Made by a program: the position numbers and the translations under genes. The notes beneath the pieces are model-generated. The model did no database searches and was not told where the DNA came from. It saw only the letters and a list, made by a program, of their open reading frames with translations. A stretch of 64,000 bases of DNA, from assembly GCA_965220365.1 (NCBI GenBank), contig OZ244823.1, forward strand, positions 3,472,001 through 3,536,000, given 5' to 3'. This document shows, one piece after another, positions 34,871-42,953 of this stretch. The first letter of the stretch is position 1. Every line of letters starts with the position of its first letter. This DNA is from Bin80 sp965220365 (GTDB lineage Bacteria > Bacteroidota > Rhodothermia > Rhodothermales > Bin80).

Positions 34871-35542
34871 TTAGGCCTCGTTCCCAAATGGAGAGTAGTG
34901 CCGTGTTGAGATTTGGTACATCTCCGGCGCTTTCCGAACTCCCATTCTATTCACATGGCCAATATACCGCCCCAGAATTTTCACCTCTTCGAAGATATCA
35001 GGCGCGATGTGGATATCGTCGAATTCAGAATTGGCCGGTTCAAGGCGAAGCCCCCGATGATCCATGAAGATCCTCTTGAGAGAAGTTTCACCATCATAGA
35101 GAACTGCACCAATACCACCATCTGGAATATCATCATCTACTAGAAGTACATAATCGCCGTCGTGAATTTCATCTCCAATCATGGATTCGCCTCGAACACG
35201 TACCGCGAAAATGCGGTCAAGATTGGGAAAAAGAGTTTCTATCGTGATATAACCCAGATTCGTTTCCACGGCTTCCTGAAGCGTTCCCGCAGTGATCTCG
35301 CCAAGGATCGGAATCCCACGCCGAGCATCTTTTTGCTCAGGCTTTAACTGGTAACCGCCTTCTTCATTAATCAAATAACCCTTCTTCTGCAGAGCCTTTA
35401 GGTTTTGTGTAATGCTGTTAGAGGATTTATAGCCAAACTCATCCATAAAATCCTCGTAACTGGGCCATCCCATATCCTCTTGGTCATATTTTATGATGAA
35501 GTCCAGTACAGCCCGCTGTTTTTCGGTTAAGGGTCGTGGCAT
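34871..35542 (-). CDS. lexA: LexA-type SOS repressor
   Basis: The 223-residue protein has an N-terminal winged helix-turn-helix (LTEKQRAVLDFIIKY ... SYEDFMDEFGYKSSNSITQNLKALQKKGYL, in pieces) and a C-terminal S24 peptidase fold. The self-cleavage bond is Ala85-Gly86 (GEITAGTLQEA), the nucleophile Ser120 (VRGESMIGDEIHDGDYV) and the general base Lys156 (DGETSLKRIF). RecA-stimulated cleavage would relieve repression of DNA damage genes. The C-terminal tail after the peptidase core (~25 residues) is longer than in E. coli LexA. A palindrome lies just upstream. Confidence 0.88.
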   Translation of the reverse strand: MPRPLTEKQRAVLDFIIKYDQEDMGWPSYEDFMDEFGYKSSNSITQNLKALQKKGYLINEEGGYQLKPEQKDARRGIPILGEITAGTLQEAVETNLGYITIETLFPNLDRIFAVRVRGESMIGDEIHDGDYVLLVDDDIPDGGIGAVLYDGETSLKRIFMDHRGLRLEPANSEFDDIHIAPDIFEEVKILGRYIGHVNRMGVRKAPEMYQISTRHYSPFGNEA

Positions 35543-35565
35543 ATTTTCTGTGATTTTTTATATGG

Positions 35566-35580
35566 AGTAAATATATTACT
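35566..35580. promoter_or_regulatory. Inverted repeat upstream of lexA, possible operator
   Basis: AGTAA-ATATA-TTACT is a perfect 5-5-5 inverted repeat centred 31 bp upstream of the lexA start. A second dyad, ACCT-cacatat-AGGT, follows within 20 bp. Position suggests autoregulation by LexA. The motif differs from known E. coli and Bacillus LexA boxes, so this is a proposal. Confidence 0.4.
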
Positions 35581-35660
35581 TATACCTCACATATAGGTTC
35601 AATTGGCACAATATTCCTGCGGAACGAATAAATCTTGTCCAAATCGTACCAAATAGTCTC

Positions 35661-36092
35661 CTACTGAGCCGATGTGTCAGGGTGATCAAAAAATTGATCT
35701 ACCAAAATGACATTTCCATCGGGGTCTTGAATCATCAGACTTGCAGGCCCGTTCGGGTTTTCCTCCTCATCCACTTCTGATACAAGCTCCAGATCAAGAG
35801 ACTTGAGATGCTTTTGAATCGCCCGGATATCTGTGAACTCATCTACGCGCCATGCTTCCAGTAATGCTCCCTCAGAATCGTCTTTTGCACGTAAACCAGG
35901 ATTAAAGGTGAGAATGTTTCCTTCAAACATCCCCTGGAAAAGCCCAATCACCGTGGTGCCATTCACCATGATCAAGTAACCTTGGCCCTGGTGTGTTACC
36001 TCAAAACCCAGTTTCTGGTAGAATTCACTGGATACGCTAAGATCACGGACCGCCAAACTCATGGAAAATGCTCCTAACTCAAGTTTGCTCAT
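35661..36092 (-). CDS. Glyoxalase/VOC-family protein
   Basis: The 143-residue single VOC domain begins LGAFSMSLAVRDLSVSSEFYQKLGFEV (in part) and ends SLMIQDPDGNVILVDQF, the usual bba-bbb halves. Candidate metal ligands are few (no clear leading His), so a non-enzymatic or binding role cannot be excluded. It lies 50 bp after the rluA-like gene on the same strand. Confidence 0.88.
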   Translation of the reverse strand: MSKLELGAFSMSLAVRDLSVSSEFYQKLGFEVTHQGQGYLIMVNGTTVIGLFQGMFEGNILTFNPGLRAKDDSEGALLEAWRVDEFTDIRAIQKHLKSLDLELVSEVDEEENPNGPASLMIQDPDGNVILVDQFFDHPDTSAQ

Positions 36093-36142
36093 GGTTTTCT
36101 GTATTGGATGATTTTATCGATGACGAATATGAACTTCAACAA

Positions 36143-36802
36143 TTAGGAATATAGTTCCCTGAACTTTGTCCAAGGACCAGGAAATGTGGTTTCGATGTCT
36201 ATGGGGGTCTTCTTTACAGGATGTGAAAGACGGAGACTTTGACAGTGCAATGCAATCCGGCCCCTTCCATCAAAACCTTGGTGTGCACCATAGCGAATAT
36301 CTCCTAATACAGGGAAACCCCGATCACTGAACTGACATCGAATTTGATGGGCACGCCCTGTAATCAACTCTATCGATACCAGTGTAACCTTCCCATTGGA
36401 CTCTACTGCATTCCATCGCAAGCTCGCATATTTTCCCTGCTCCTTTTCCTGCATCACATAGGCCCGATCCGCCTCCTTATGCAGATAATCTTCCATGACT
36501 CCGCTGCCAGTCAGGTCTCCCTCCACAAGAGCGATATACTTCTTTTTTACGCTTCGCTCACGGAATGCCTGAGACAAACGTCGTGCTGCTTTGGAGGTCC
36601 TTGCAAGCACCATCGCCCCCGAGGTGGGGCGGTCCAATCGGTGGACCAAGCCGATATACACATTCCCGGGCTTACTGTATTTATGTTTGATATACTCCTT
36701 TGCCAGCGTCACAACATCCGGGTTTCCTGTACTATCCGACTGGGAAAGCAGCCCTGCAGGTTTGTCGAGTGTCAAAAGGTGGTTGTCTTCAAAAAGCCAC
36801 AT
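36143..36802 (-). CDS. RluA-family pseudouridine synthase
   Basis: The 219-residue protein has the RluA core: DKPAGLLSQSDSTGN, then GLVHRLDRPTSGAMVLART with catalytic Asp57, KKYIALVEG, and the C-terminal ELITGRAHQIRCQFSDRGFPVLGD. It lacks the N-terminal S4 domain of RluC/RluD, so it resembles the short RluA/TruC type. It isomerises uridine to pseudouridine in rRNA or tRNA; the site is not predictable here. Confidence 0.93.
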   Translation of the reverse strand: MWLFEDNHLLTLDKPAGLLSQSDSTGNPDVVTLAKEYIKHKYSKPGNVYIGLVHRLDRPTSGAMVLARTSKAARRLSQAFRERSVKKKYIALVEGDLTGSGVMEDYLHKEADRAYVMQEKEQGKYASLRWNAVESNGKVTLVSIELITGRAHQIRCQFSDRGFPVLGDIRYGAHQGFDGRGRIALHCQSLRLSHPVKKTPIDIETTFPGPWTKFRELYS

Positions 36803-36828
36803 CTACACGAAATTTGATCAACAATACA

Positions 36829-39177
36829 TTAATTGCGCCCCGCAATACCAAAACCTACGAATACTCCTGGCTGATCAATTCTACGAGTGAAGTTGATACG
36901 TACTGGAGCTCGTGCAATACTCAGCGTAACTTCATGGATCCAGCGTCCATTTATGTATACATGTGCTCCACCAAGACATGTGCTGACGTTCTGACCTACC
37001 AGTGGACGAATACGAAGTGCCTCAAACAGAAGACTACGGAAATTATGCTCCCAATAGCCCCCAATCATTTGACGTCCAATAAGTCGACGATTTTGAACGG
37101 TCCGCAACGTCCCCAACTCTCCAACCGGCCCAATACTACCCTCCGCAACATGCCAACGATCCACGGGAGCATTCTGAGTTACAACGCCTCCTAAGACTCG
37201 CAGAGAAAGTCCCAGCGGAGTTGGGCGACGACGCATGAACGTAGAGATATTATAGTCTGCAAGCAGTGTAGCCCGAAGATCACCACGACCACCGGGCGAA
37301 TGTCCAAATTCAATCCTTGCTTCCACACTTTTTTGCGGATCGACATAGTAAGGCTTCCATGCTTTTCCGGTTGCAACCCTGAACTCAAGGGTTTGACGCT
37401 GTCCAGGTTGTATCGACGGGTTCTCAGGGAATTTCTTGTTCAATGGCCATGGACGCCGTACATAAGTCTGCATAGAATCAATAAACGCATATGCTCCCGA
37501 AAGCATCATCCTGATTCCCCTCGTCTCATAACGCGCACTCGCGCGAATGATATCAGCCCAGTACCAGTCAAAATAATCTTGTGCAAATAGCCTTGAAGAC
37601 AATGAATTCAAGGCCTCTGTGTGGATCAACATCCCGTTTTGTGGATGCGTGTTCCGATCATATACCACAGAGGTCTGCAAAGACTCCGTTTCCTGACGAT
37701 TCCATGCGACGGTGAGACGTGTCCGGCCGTACCCGATAGACTTACCAAGTCGCGCAGCAACTTTTCGGTCATCACGAACAGTATATACTCTACCCGCTCC
37801 CACACGTATCCCGTCAACACGGTTGTATGCAAACCAGGGAATGAAGCCCCCTACGATGGGAAAAGTAAACTGAGGCCGGTCCCATATTTGAAAATTGTAC
37901 AGTTCAAACTCTGCGGCGAGAGCCGAGGTAGTTGGTGGAAATGCCTCGCGAAGTGTAAGCGGCTTCTCCCATCGAAGATCTTCCAGAGCTTCCAGTTCTC
38001 GTGCGGTCAAGGCAACCATATCCAGCCCCATTAAAAACAAGCCATCCCGCAAAACCGAAGTTGAATCAACCTGTAATTGCTCCTCAACAGTAAATGGAAC
38101 ACTCGGTACAGGCTCGTTGGCTTGATAGTCCATGAGCCTGACAGTCTGTTCCACCACAGCCGGACTGACCCGCTCGCCGTTCGGCTCTACATGAACCCAG
38201 CCCTGTAATTGAAGATCAATCGGGAGCCAGAATGAATCCACCTGAGCAAAGTTCTGGCGATACATGACATTCCAATCTCGTGTATCAGGAGAAAAAACCA
38301 CATGAGGGGCGGGCTTTAAATCCGCCTCCGCGAGTGCGTACACACTGTCTAACACAGAAATCCGACCAATCAACGTAGCTTCTTGATTGTTTTTCGGAGC
38401 AATATAAATGTCGTATAGCTGCTGGCCATCCCACATGCGACGCCCCGCAAACGTGAACGTATAGTGCTCCAGTGCATCCGGGTGTGTCGGTCCAAAAAAT
38501 GACAGTCCATTGATTTGCACATGATCGGAAGAAAAATTCTGGGGCGATAGTGCCAAACCCAACTGCTCATGAAAGTCAGAGGTCATACGCATTGACCGAA
38601 TGACATCCCTGATTCCTCTGCCCTTGGCAAAATATCGGTCGAACACCGCTTCATTGATCAGAACAATTCGGTCCCGACTCTGAAGCGTGATTCTGGCATA
38701 TACCCTTGCGTTGTGAAATTCTAAATGAGCTCTACGTGCGGCTTTGCGGCGAATGACCTCCTGCATAATCCCTGTAGCCAGATAATCGCCCGTGATCAGT
38801 AGCTCCGGTAACTCGATTGCTGCAGGCTCAAGGCTCATGTGGATGACCCGCACATCATTCGGCGCCAATTCAATCCGTGCCGGGTGATAGCCAATATGGC
38901 GAAAAACGAGTGTAGCCGGGAGACTGGGAAGTGTGATTTCAAAATCACCTTCCCGATTGGTAATCGTGCCGAGATTACTCCCTTCCAAAATAACATGTGC
39001 AGAAGCAAGCGGTAACTGGCTGACCGAGTCCCGCACAGAGCCGGTAATCAGCACCTGTCCCATTGCCTGGGGTGGGCACATCTGGATCGCTGCAAGACCC
39101 AGTAAAATCAAAAACCACAAACGGATAGAACGCCTCCTGAATGACGCAAAACCGCACTCTGAATAGTGGTGTCCCAT
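36829..39177 (-). CDS. DUF5686-type outer-membrane protein with carboxypeptidase-regulatory domain (paralogue 2)
   Basis: The ATG at 39177 (GHHYSECGFASF) was preferred to a TTG at 39195 that overlaps the preceding stop. A signal segment (LWFLILLGLAAIQMCPPQAMGQ in part) leads to a carboxypeptidase-regulatory domain (ITGSVRDSVSQLPLASAHVIL). A DUF5686-like N-terminal domain follows (TGIMQEVIRRKAARR, YFAKGRGIRDVIRS), then a long beta-strand-rich C-terminal half ending IDQPGVFVGFGIAGRN, probably an outer-membrane barrel. It is paralogous to the gene immediately upstream. Function unknown; the family is frequent in Bacteroidota. Confidence 0.82.
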   Translation of the reverse strand: MGHHYSECGFASFRRRSIRLWFLILLGLAAIQMCPPQAMGQVLITGSVRDSVSQLPLASAHVILEGSNLGTITNREGDFEITLPSLPATLVFRHIGYHPARIELAPNDVRVIHMSLEPAAIELPELLITGDYLATGIMQEVIRRKAARRAHLEFHNARVYARITLQSRDRIVLINEAVFDRYFAKGRGIRDVIRSMRMTSDFHEQLGLALSPQNFSSDHVQINGLSFFGPTHPDALEHYTFTFAGRRMWDGQQLYDIYIAPKNNQEATLIGRISVLDSVYALAEADLKPAPHVVFSPDTRDWNVMYRQNFAQVDSFWLPIDLQLQGWVHVEPNGERVSPAVVEQTVRLMDYQANEPVPSVPFTVEEQLQVDSTSVLRDGLFLMGLDMVALTARELEALEDLRWEKPLTLREAFPPTTSALAAEFELYNFQIWDRPQFTFPIVGGFIPWFAYNRVDGIRVGAGRVYTVRDDRKVAARLGKSIGYGRTRLTVAWNRQETESLQTSVVYDRNTHPQNGMLIHTEALNSLSSRLFAQDYFDWYWADIIRASARYETRGIRMMLSGAYAFIDSMQTYVRRPWPLNKKFPENPSIQPGQRQTLEFRVATGKAWKPYYVDPQKSVEARIEFGHSPGGRGDLRATLLADYNISTFMRRRPTPLGLSLRVLGGVVTQNAPVDRWHVAEGSIGPVGELGTLRTVQNRRLIGRQMIGGYWEHNFRSLLFEALRIRPLVGQNVSTCLGGAHVYINGRWIHEVTLSIARAPVRINFTRRIDQPGVFVGFGIAGRN

Positions 39178-39191
39178 CCATTCCCTGTGGA

Positions 39192-41597
39192 TCAAAAAAT
39201 GCGTGCCACACCGACCGCAGGGTAAAATCGATTCTCGCCGATTCGATACGCAAGGTCCAAACGCATAACACCAAATAAGCCGCTCAATGAGACCCCCAGT
39301 TCATTATGATCAATCCATTGATTTCCCTGGGGTCTTGCCCCGCGAACGAAAGCATGCCCACCAAAAACCAACATGTTGTAACCTTTGTTTGCCATCCACC
39401 GCAGGTCCAGCATTTCGAAAAGCAGCGTGCGAAAATTGTGCTCCCAATGCCCAAAGACAATCCCGTTGCCTTGGTAAGGTAATCCCTGAAGGGAGTACAA
39501 CGAACCGCCCCAATGAAAAGCTGTGGTTCCCCCCTCGACGATGAATGAACGCTGGGGTGGTAACGCCCGTCCTCCATTAGAAGCCAAGCCCACGGAAATT
39601 CCATAATCAAGTGTTGCTGGCAAAAATCGTCTCTGTAAGAAGGTCGTGATCCGCCCACCTGCCCTTAAGTGATATCGACGAAAAGTAATGTCCGACCAAG
39701 GCATTGAGATTTCAATACTGGACTCAAAATATCTTGATGGACCGAATTTCAAGAGTATATCACGACCGGCACGAAATGTAGCCGTGAATGTTCTAAAATC
39801 ACCCTCTATAATCGCTCCATTCAAACGTTGGGGCGTATCCTTGCCCAATAAATCGTAGCTCACGTTGCCGACCAACCCTGAATGCTTTTCGTGGAGATAC
39901 GTACCGGTGATAGTGGCCGAACTCCATCTCTTTATCTTGTATCCTCCCGTAAAAGAAAGCCCCTCCCGCCGGTAATAATCAAAATAATCGTATTTCCCCA
40001 AAAGCATTAATTCGCTATTCAATAAACGTCCATAGAAACCCCCATAGATATTTGACTGATAGGTACGTGCGTTCTCTGCACGGTAACCTATATCAATGAA
40101 CCAGTCTTTATCCAAACGAATGGATCCTTGATACGAATATTTCGCACTTCCCTCTTGTCCCGTATTGAAGCCCGCCTGTGCTTGTATCTCAAGTACCTCT
40201 TTGAACTCTTTTTTTGATCCAAGCCCCAAGTACAGTGCATCTACCCGGTTGTACCAGACATAAGGTCGAAGGCCAAGTTTGGAAATAAATGAAAAGCGCC
40301 CCTGAACAGATGAAAGAGAACGCTGAACAGATTCACGCCGCTCTTCTGCTTCTTCCATCCGATTGATCGCGCGCCCCAAAGCTCCCCTGGGGCTGTACGC
40401 TTCTCGAAGGGAGTGTGTACTGTCAATGGACGCATACGCCACTGTTTCTTTGGGGGTGAGCGGGACAATCGCCCCCTCACGTTGAAATGATTCACCAGAT
40501 GCCACTGCGGATGAATCAACCTGCAGCCGATAGCCTTCCTCTTCAAACAGGCTGTCCGCAAGTTCCACATTCAATTGGTAATCGGTAAATCGAGACACCA
40601 TATCTATTAGAAAGGGTGGAAAACTCAGTAATGCTCCAAACGAAACTTCCACCGTCGTACTTGAGCGCAGATCTATCGGCAGCCAAACCTGCCCACCATA
40701 GTTGGAAAACTGCTGCAAATACGCGGTCTCGTATTTCTGGATTGGGAAAGGAAACAAGAATGCTGGCCCTGGGCGTAACCTCGCTTCTATAAGAGCAAAG
40801 TCCTCACCAATCACAGATACACTGCCCTCAAATGCACTGGTATATTTCTGCTTTGGTTCAACTGCTATATCATAGACAAGCGCATCATCAACTCTGCGTG
40901 TCCCCTCCAAAGTAAACACATACCTGTCCAATGCATCTGGGTGCGTCACGCCAATGAGTGTGTGACCGCTGATTTCAATATCATCGTCATAGAGGTTCAC
41001 CATGGTTAACGCAGCAGGGAGTGCCTCCGTATTTGCGAGAGGTACATTTCCTGTGCTACGCGATCCGGTGACCTCCTCGCGGAGTCCATGATCCTGATCC
41101 CACCAGGCGGTAGCTGCAGACTCAACAATTGCAACAATCCCTGAATCATTGGAAAAGGTGTAACGCGCATATGCCTTGGCCTCGAACGTATTGAGCAGCT
41201 TCCGCCAGATCTGCTTCTGTTCGATGACCTGACGCATAATCCATATGGCCGGATCGTCTTCAGTGATAACCATCTGCTCCATTTCCAGTGCGACCGGCTC
41301 CAGTCTAAATTCCAATGGAGTCAGCGTATGTGCCGTCAGCGTGTCCGTTCGAAATCCGATGTACCGCACCACAATATCAACCGGCAAGTCGTCCACTGCA
41401 ATTTCATACATCCCGTCGTTATTCGTTATTGTCCCCCGATAGGTAGCCGCAATCTGTACAGTCGCTGCAGGTAGCGGCTCATTGGTGGCTGCGTCACTGA
41501 CGCGGCCCCGAAGAATTTGCGCAAAAGCCCCTGGCGAGTACATCATGCATCCGAGCAGAATCAAACCCGATACTCTGAAAAATCCTCGTCTAGTCAT
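39192..41597 (-). CDS. DUF5686-type outer-membrane protein with carboxypeptidase-regulatory domain (paralogue 1)
   Basis: This 801-residue protein starts with a signal peptide (LILLGCMMYSPGAFAQ) and a carboxypeptidase-regulatory domain (RGRVSDAATNEPLPAATVQI). The next region (DPAIWIMRQVIEQKQIWRK, TFEAKAYARYTFSND) lines up with the same places in the downstream gene (MQEVIRRKAARR, HNARVYARITLQS), and both have THPDAL(D/E)xYxF and a final barrel with an LLFEMLDLRW / LLFEALRIRP segment. Tandem duplication is therefore likely. The start overlaps the patatin stop by 8 nt. Confidence 0.85.
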   Translation of the reverse strand: MTRRGFFRVSGLILLGCMMYSPGAFAQILRGRVSDAATNEPLPAATVQIAATYRGTITNNDGMYEIAVDDLPVDIVVRYIGFRTDTLTAHTLTPLEFRLEPVALEMEQMVITEDDPAIWIMRQVIEQKQIWRKLLNTFEAKAYARYTFSNDSGIVAIVESAATAWWDQDHGLREEVTGSRSTGNVPLANTEALPAALTMVNLYDDDIEISGHTLIGVTHPDALDRYVFTLEGTRRVDDALVYDIAVEPKQKYTSAFEGSVSVIGEDFALIEARLRPGPAFLFPFPIQKYETAYLQQFSNYGGQVWLPIDLRSSTTVEVSFGALLSFPPFLIDMVSRFTDYQLNVELADSLFEEEGYRLQVDSSAVASGESFQREGAIVPLTPKETVAYASIDSTHSLREAYSPRGALGRAINRMEEAEERRESVQRSLSSVQGRFSFISKLGLRPYVWYNRVDALYLGLGSKKEFKEVLEIQAQAGFNTGQEGSAKYSYQGSIRLDKDWFIDIGYRAENARTYQSNIYGGFYGRLLNSELMLLGKYDYFDYYRREGLSFTGGYKIKRWSSATITGTYLHEKHSGLVGNVSYDLLGKDTPQRLNGAIIEGDFRTFTATFRAGRDILLKFGPSRYFESSIEISMPWSDITFRRYHLRAGGRITTFLQRRFLPATLDYGISVGLASNGGRALPPQRSFIVEGGTTAFHWGGSLYSLQGLPYQGNGIVFGHWEHNFRTLLFEMLDLRWMANKGYNMLVFGGHAFVRGARPQGNQWIDHNELGVSLSGLFGVMRLDLAYRIGENRFYPAVGVARIF

Positions 41598-42759
41598 CTA
41601 CTGATTTTGTTATAAATCTTTCGATTGCAGCGGTCTGTCGCCTGCCATCTTCATAGCCCAGCTCCAGTACCCTCCCGATAAATTCTGGGTCGAACAGCAT
41701 GACACTGAGCCAATCCGGGCTCAAGGTCTCTCCACTTCCCAAGCCCCGTGTCAACATCCGAAAAACTCCTTTCGTCTTCACTTCCAATCCCTTGGCCAAC
41801 TTTGCGATATCCCTCGACGGTTGGATTAGAAGAATATTGACCGGGCGGACTCCACCTCGTTCAGACGGGGGCACGTGTTTGGCCAGTTCGGTCATTCTCT
41901 CTGCCATCCGAACATCATGGTCAAACGCATCCAGGAAAGTAGCATTCAGCAGGATACCCATGACCTGTGCAGCAGGTGGATACCCGGTAATCGCAGGCTC
42001 TGCGGCTTCGATTTGAGTGCGTACGTACTTAGGCGAAATACAAATAATATCTGTTGCACCCAGATGCAATGCAGGTGAAATCGGTGCGATGAGGCGAATC
42101 CCCCCATCCCCATACCATTCATCACCAAGCTTCACCGCCGGAAATAACAGTGGTAGCGCCGAGGAAGCCATCACATGATCAAGCGTAATCGTGTCGTGAT
42201 GCGCAATACGATTCGGGCGCTGCCAAGTCCGTATATCCCGTCCCTGTATCCAGCTCACAGACTGACCCGTTGTAAAACTCGTGGTCGTGATACAAACCGA
42301 TGTCAGTTCTCCTTCATCAAGGCTTTTGCGAATCTGTGGCAGTGTGCCATCGGAAGCAGCAGGTAACTGGTGCGAGAGATAGCGGCGTAGTGGATTCGTA
42401 TTGAGGAGTGCCTCCCCTTCCTGAACACGAATCGTGACATTCCCGAATGGGACCCGTGGGAATACCCTCCGAATTAGCCCCATGGACGATTCTGCTTCAT
42501 AGACCTTGTTTTGATCAATATTTTTCCAGCAATTTACCAATGCTTCTGCGCCACCTCGACCCGGATAGCCCGCGAGGAATGCCGCATTGATTGCTCCCGC
42601 AGAGACACCGGTAATGATGGGATATGAGACCTCTGGAGCCAATTCACGTATGTAGGATACGACACCTGCCTGATATGCAGCTCTGGCACCTCCTCCAGCC
42701 AATACCAAAGCAAGCTGTCTTGGCTGCTCCATCTCCTCTGTATGGGGTTTATCTGTCAT
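41590..42759 (-). CDS. Patatin-like phospholipase
   Basis: Residues from ATG 42759 (MTDKPHTEEMEQPRQ) include the oxyanion loop LAGGGARAAYQAG, the nucleophile elbow GVSAG (Ser53) and the catalytic Asp in WYGDGGIRLIAP, the Ser-Asp dyad of patatin hydrolases. An ATG at 42816 would add 19 residues of poor match, so the later one is preferred. The enzyme is likely a cytoplasmic or membrane-associated lipid acyl hydrolase. Its end overlaps the DUF5686 gene by 8 nt. Confidence 0.9.
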   Translation of the reverse strand: MTDKPHTEEMEQPRQLALVLAGGGARAAYQAGVVSYIRELAPEVSYPIITGVSAGAINAAFLAGYPGRGGAEALVNCWKNIDQNKVYEAESSMGLIRRVFPRVPFGNVTIRVQEGEALLNTNPLRRYLSHQLPAASDGTLPQIRKSLDEGELTSVCITTTSFTTGQSVSWIQGRDIRTWQRPNRIAHHDTITLDHVMASSALPLLFPAVKLGDEWYGDGGIRLIAPISPALHLGATDIICISPKYVRTQIEAAEPAITGYPPAAQVMGILLNATFLDAFDHDVRMAERMTELAKHVPPSERGGVRPVNILLIQPSRDIAKLAKGLEVKTKGVFRMLTRGLGSGETLSPDWLSVMLFDPEFIGRVLELGYEDGRRQTAAIERFITKSVDD

Positions 42760-42953
42760 CTCAGGTGAATGATACCCCTCCGGGCACGGTTGCCCCAAAT
42801 CTGGCAGGAACCCCATTTGGAAACCTAGTCTGCAATACTAGCAAATTCCTATCCATGCCGATGGGACTGGTGTCGAAAGCACCATTGACGACCCCAACCT
42901 TTGCAAAGATACTTTTCCTTCCAGGCATGAAACTGACTGGAAGCTCACTGCAG

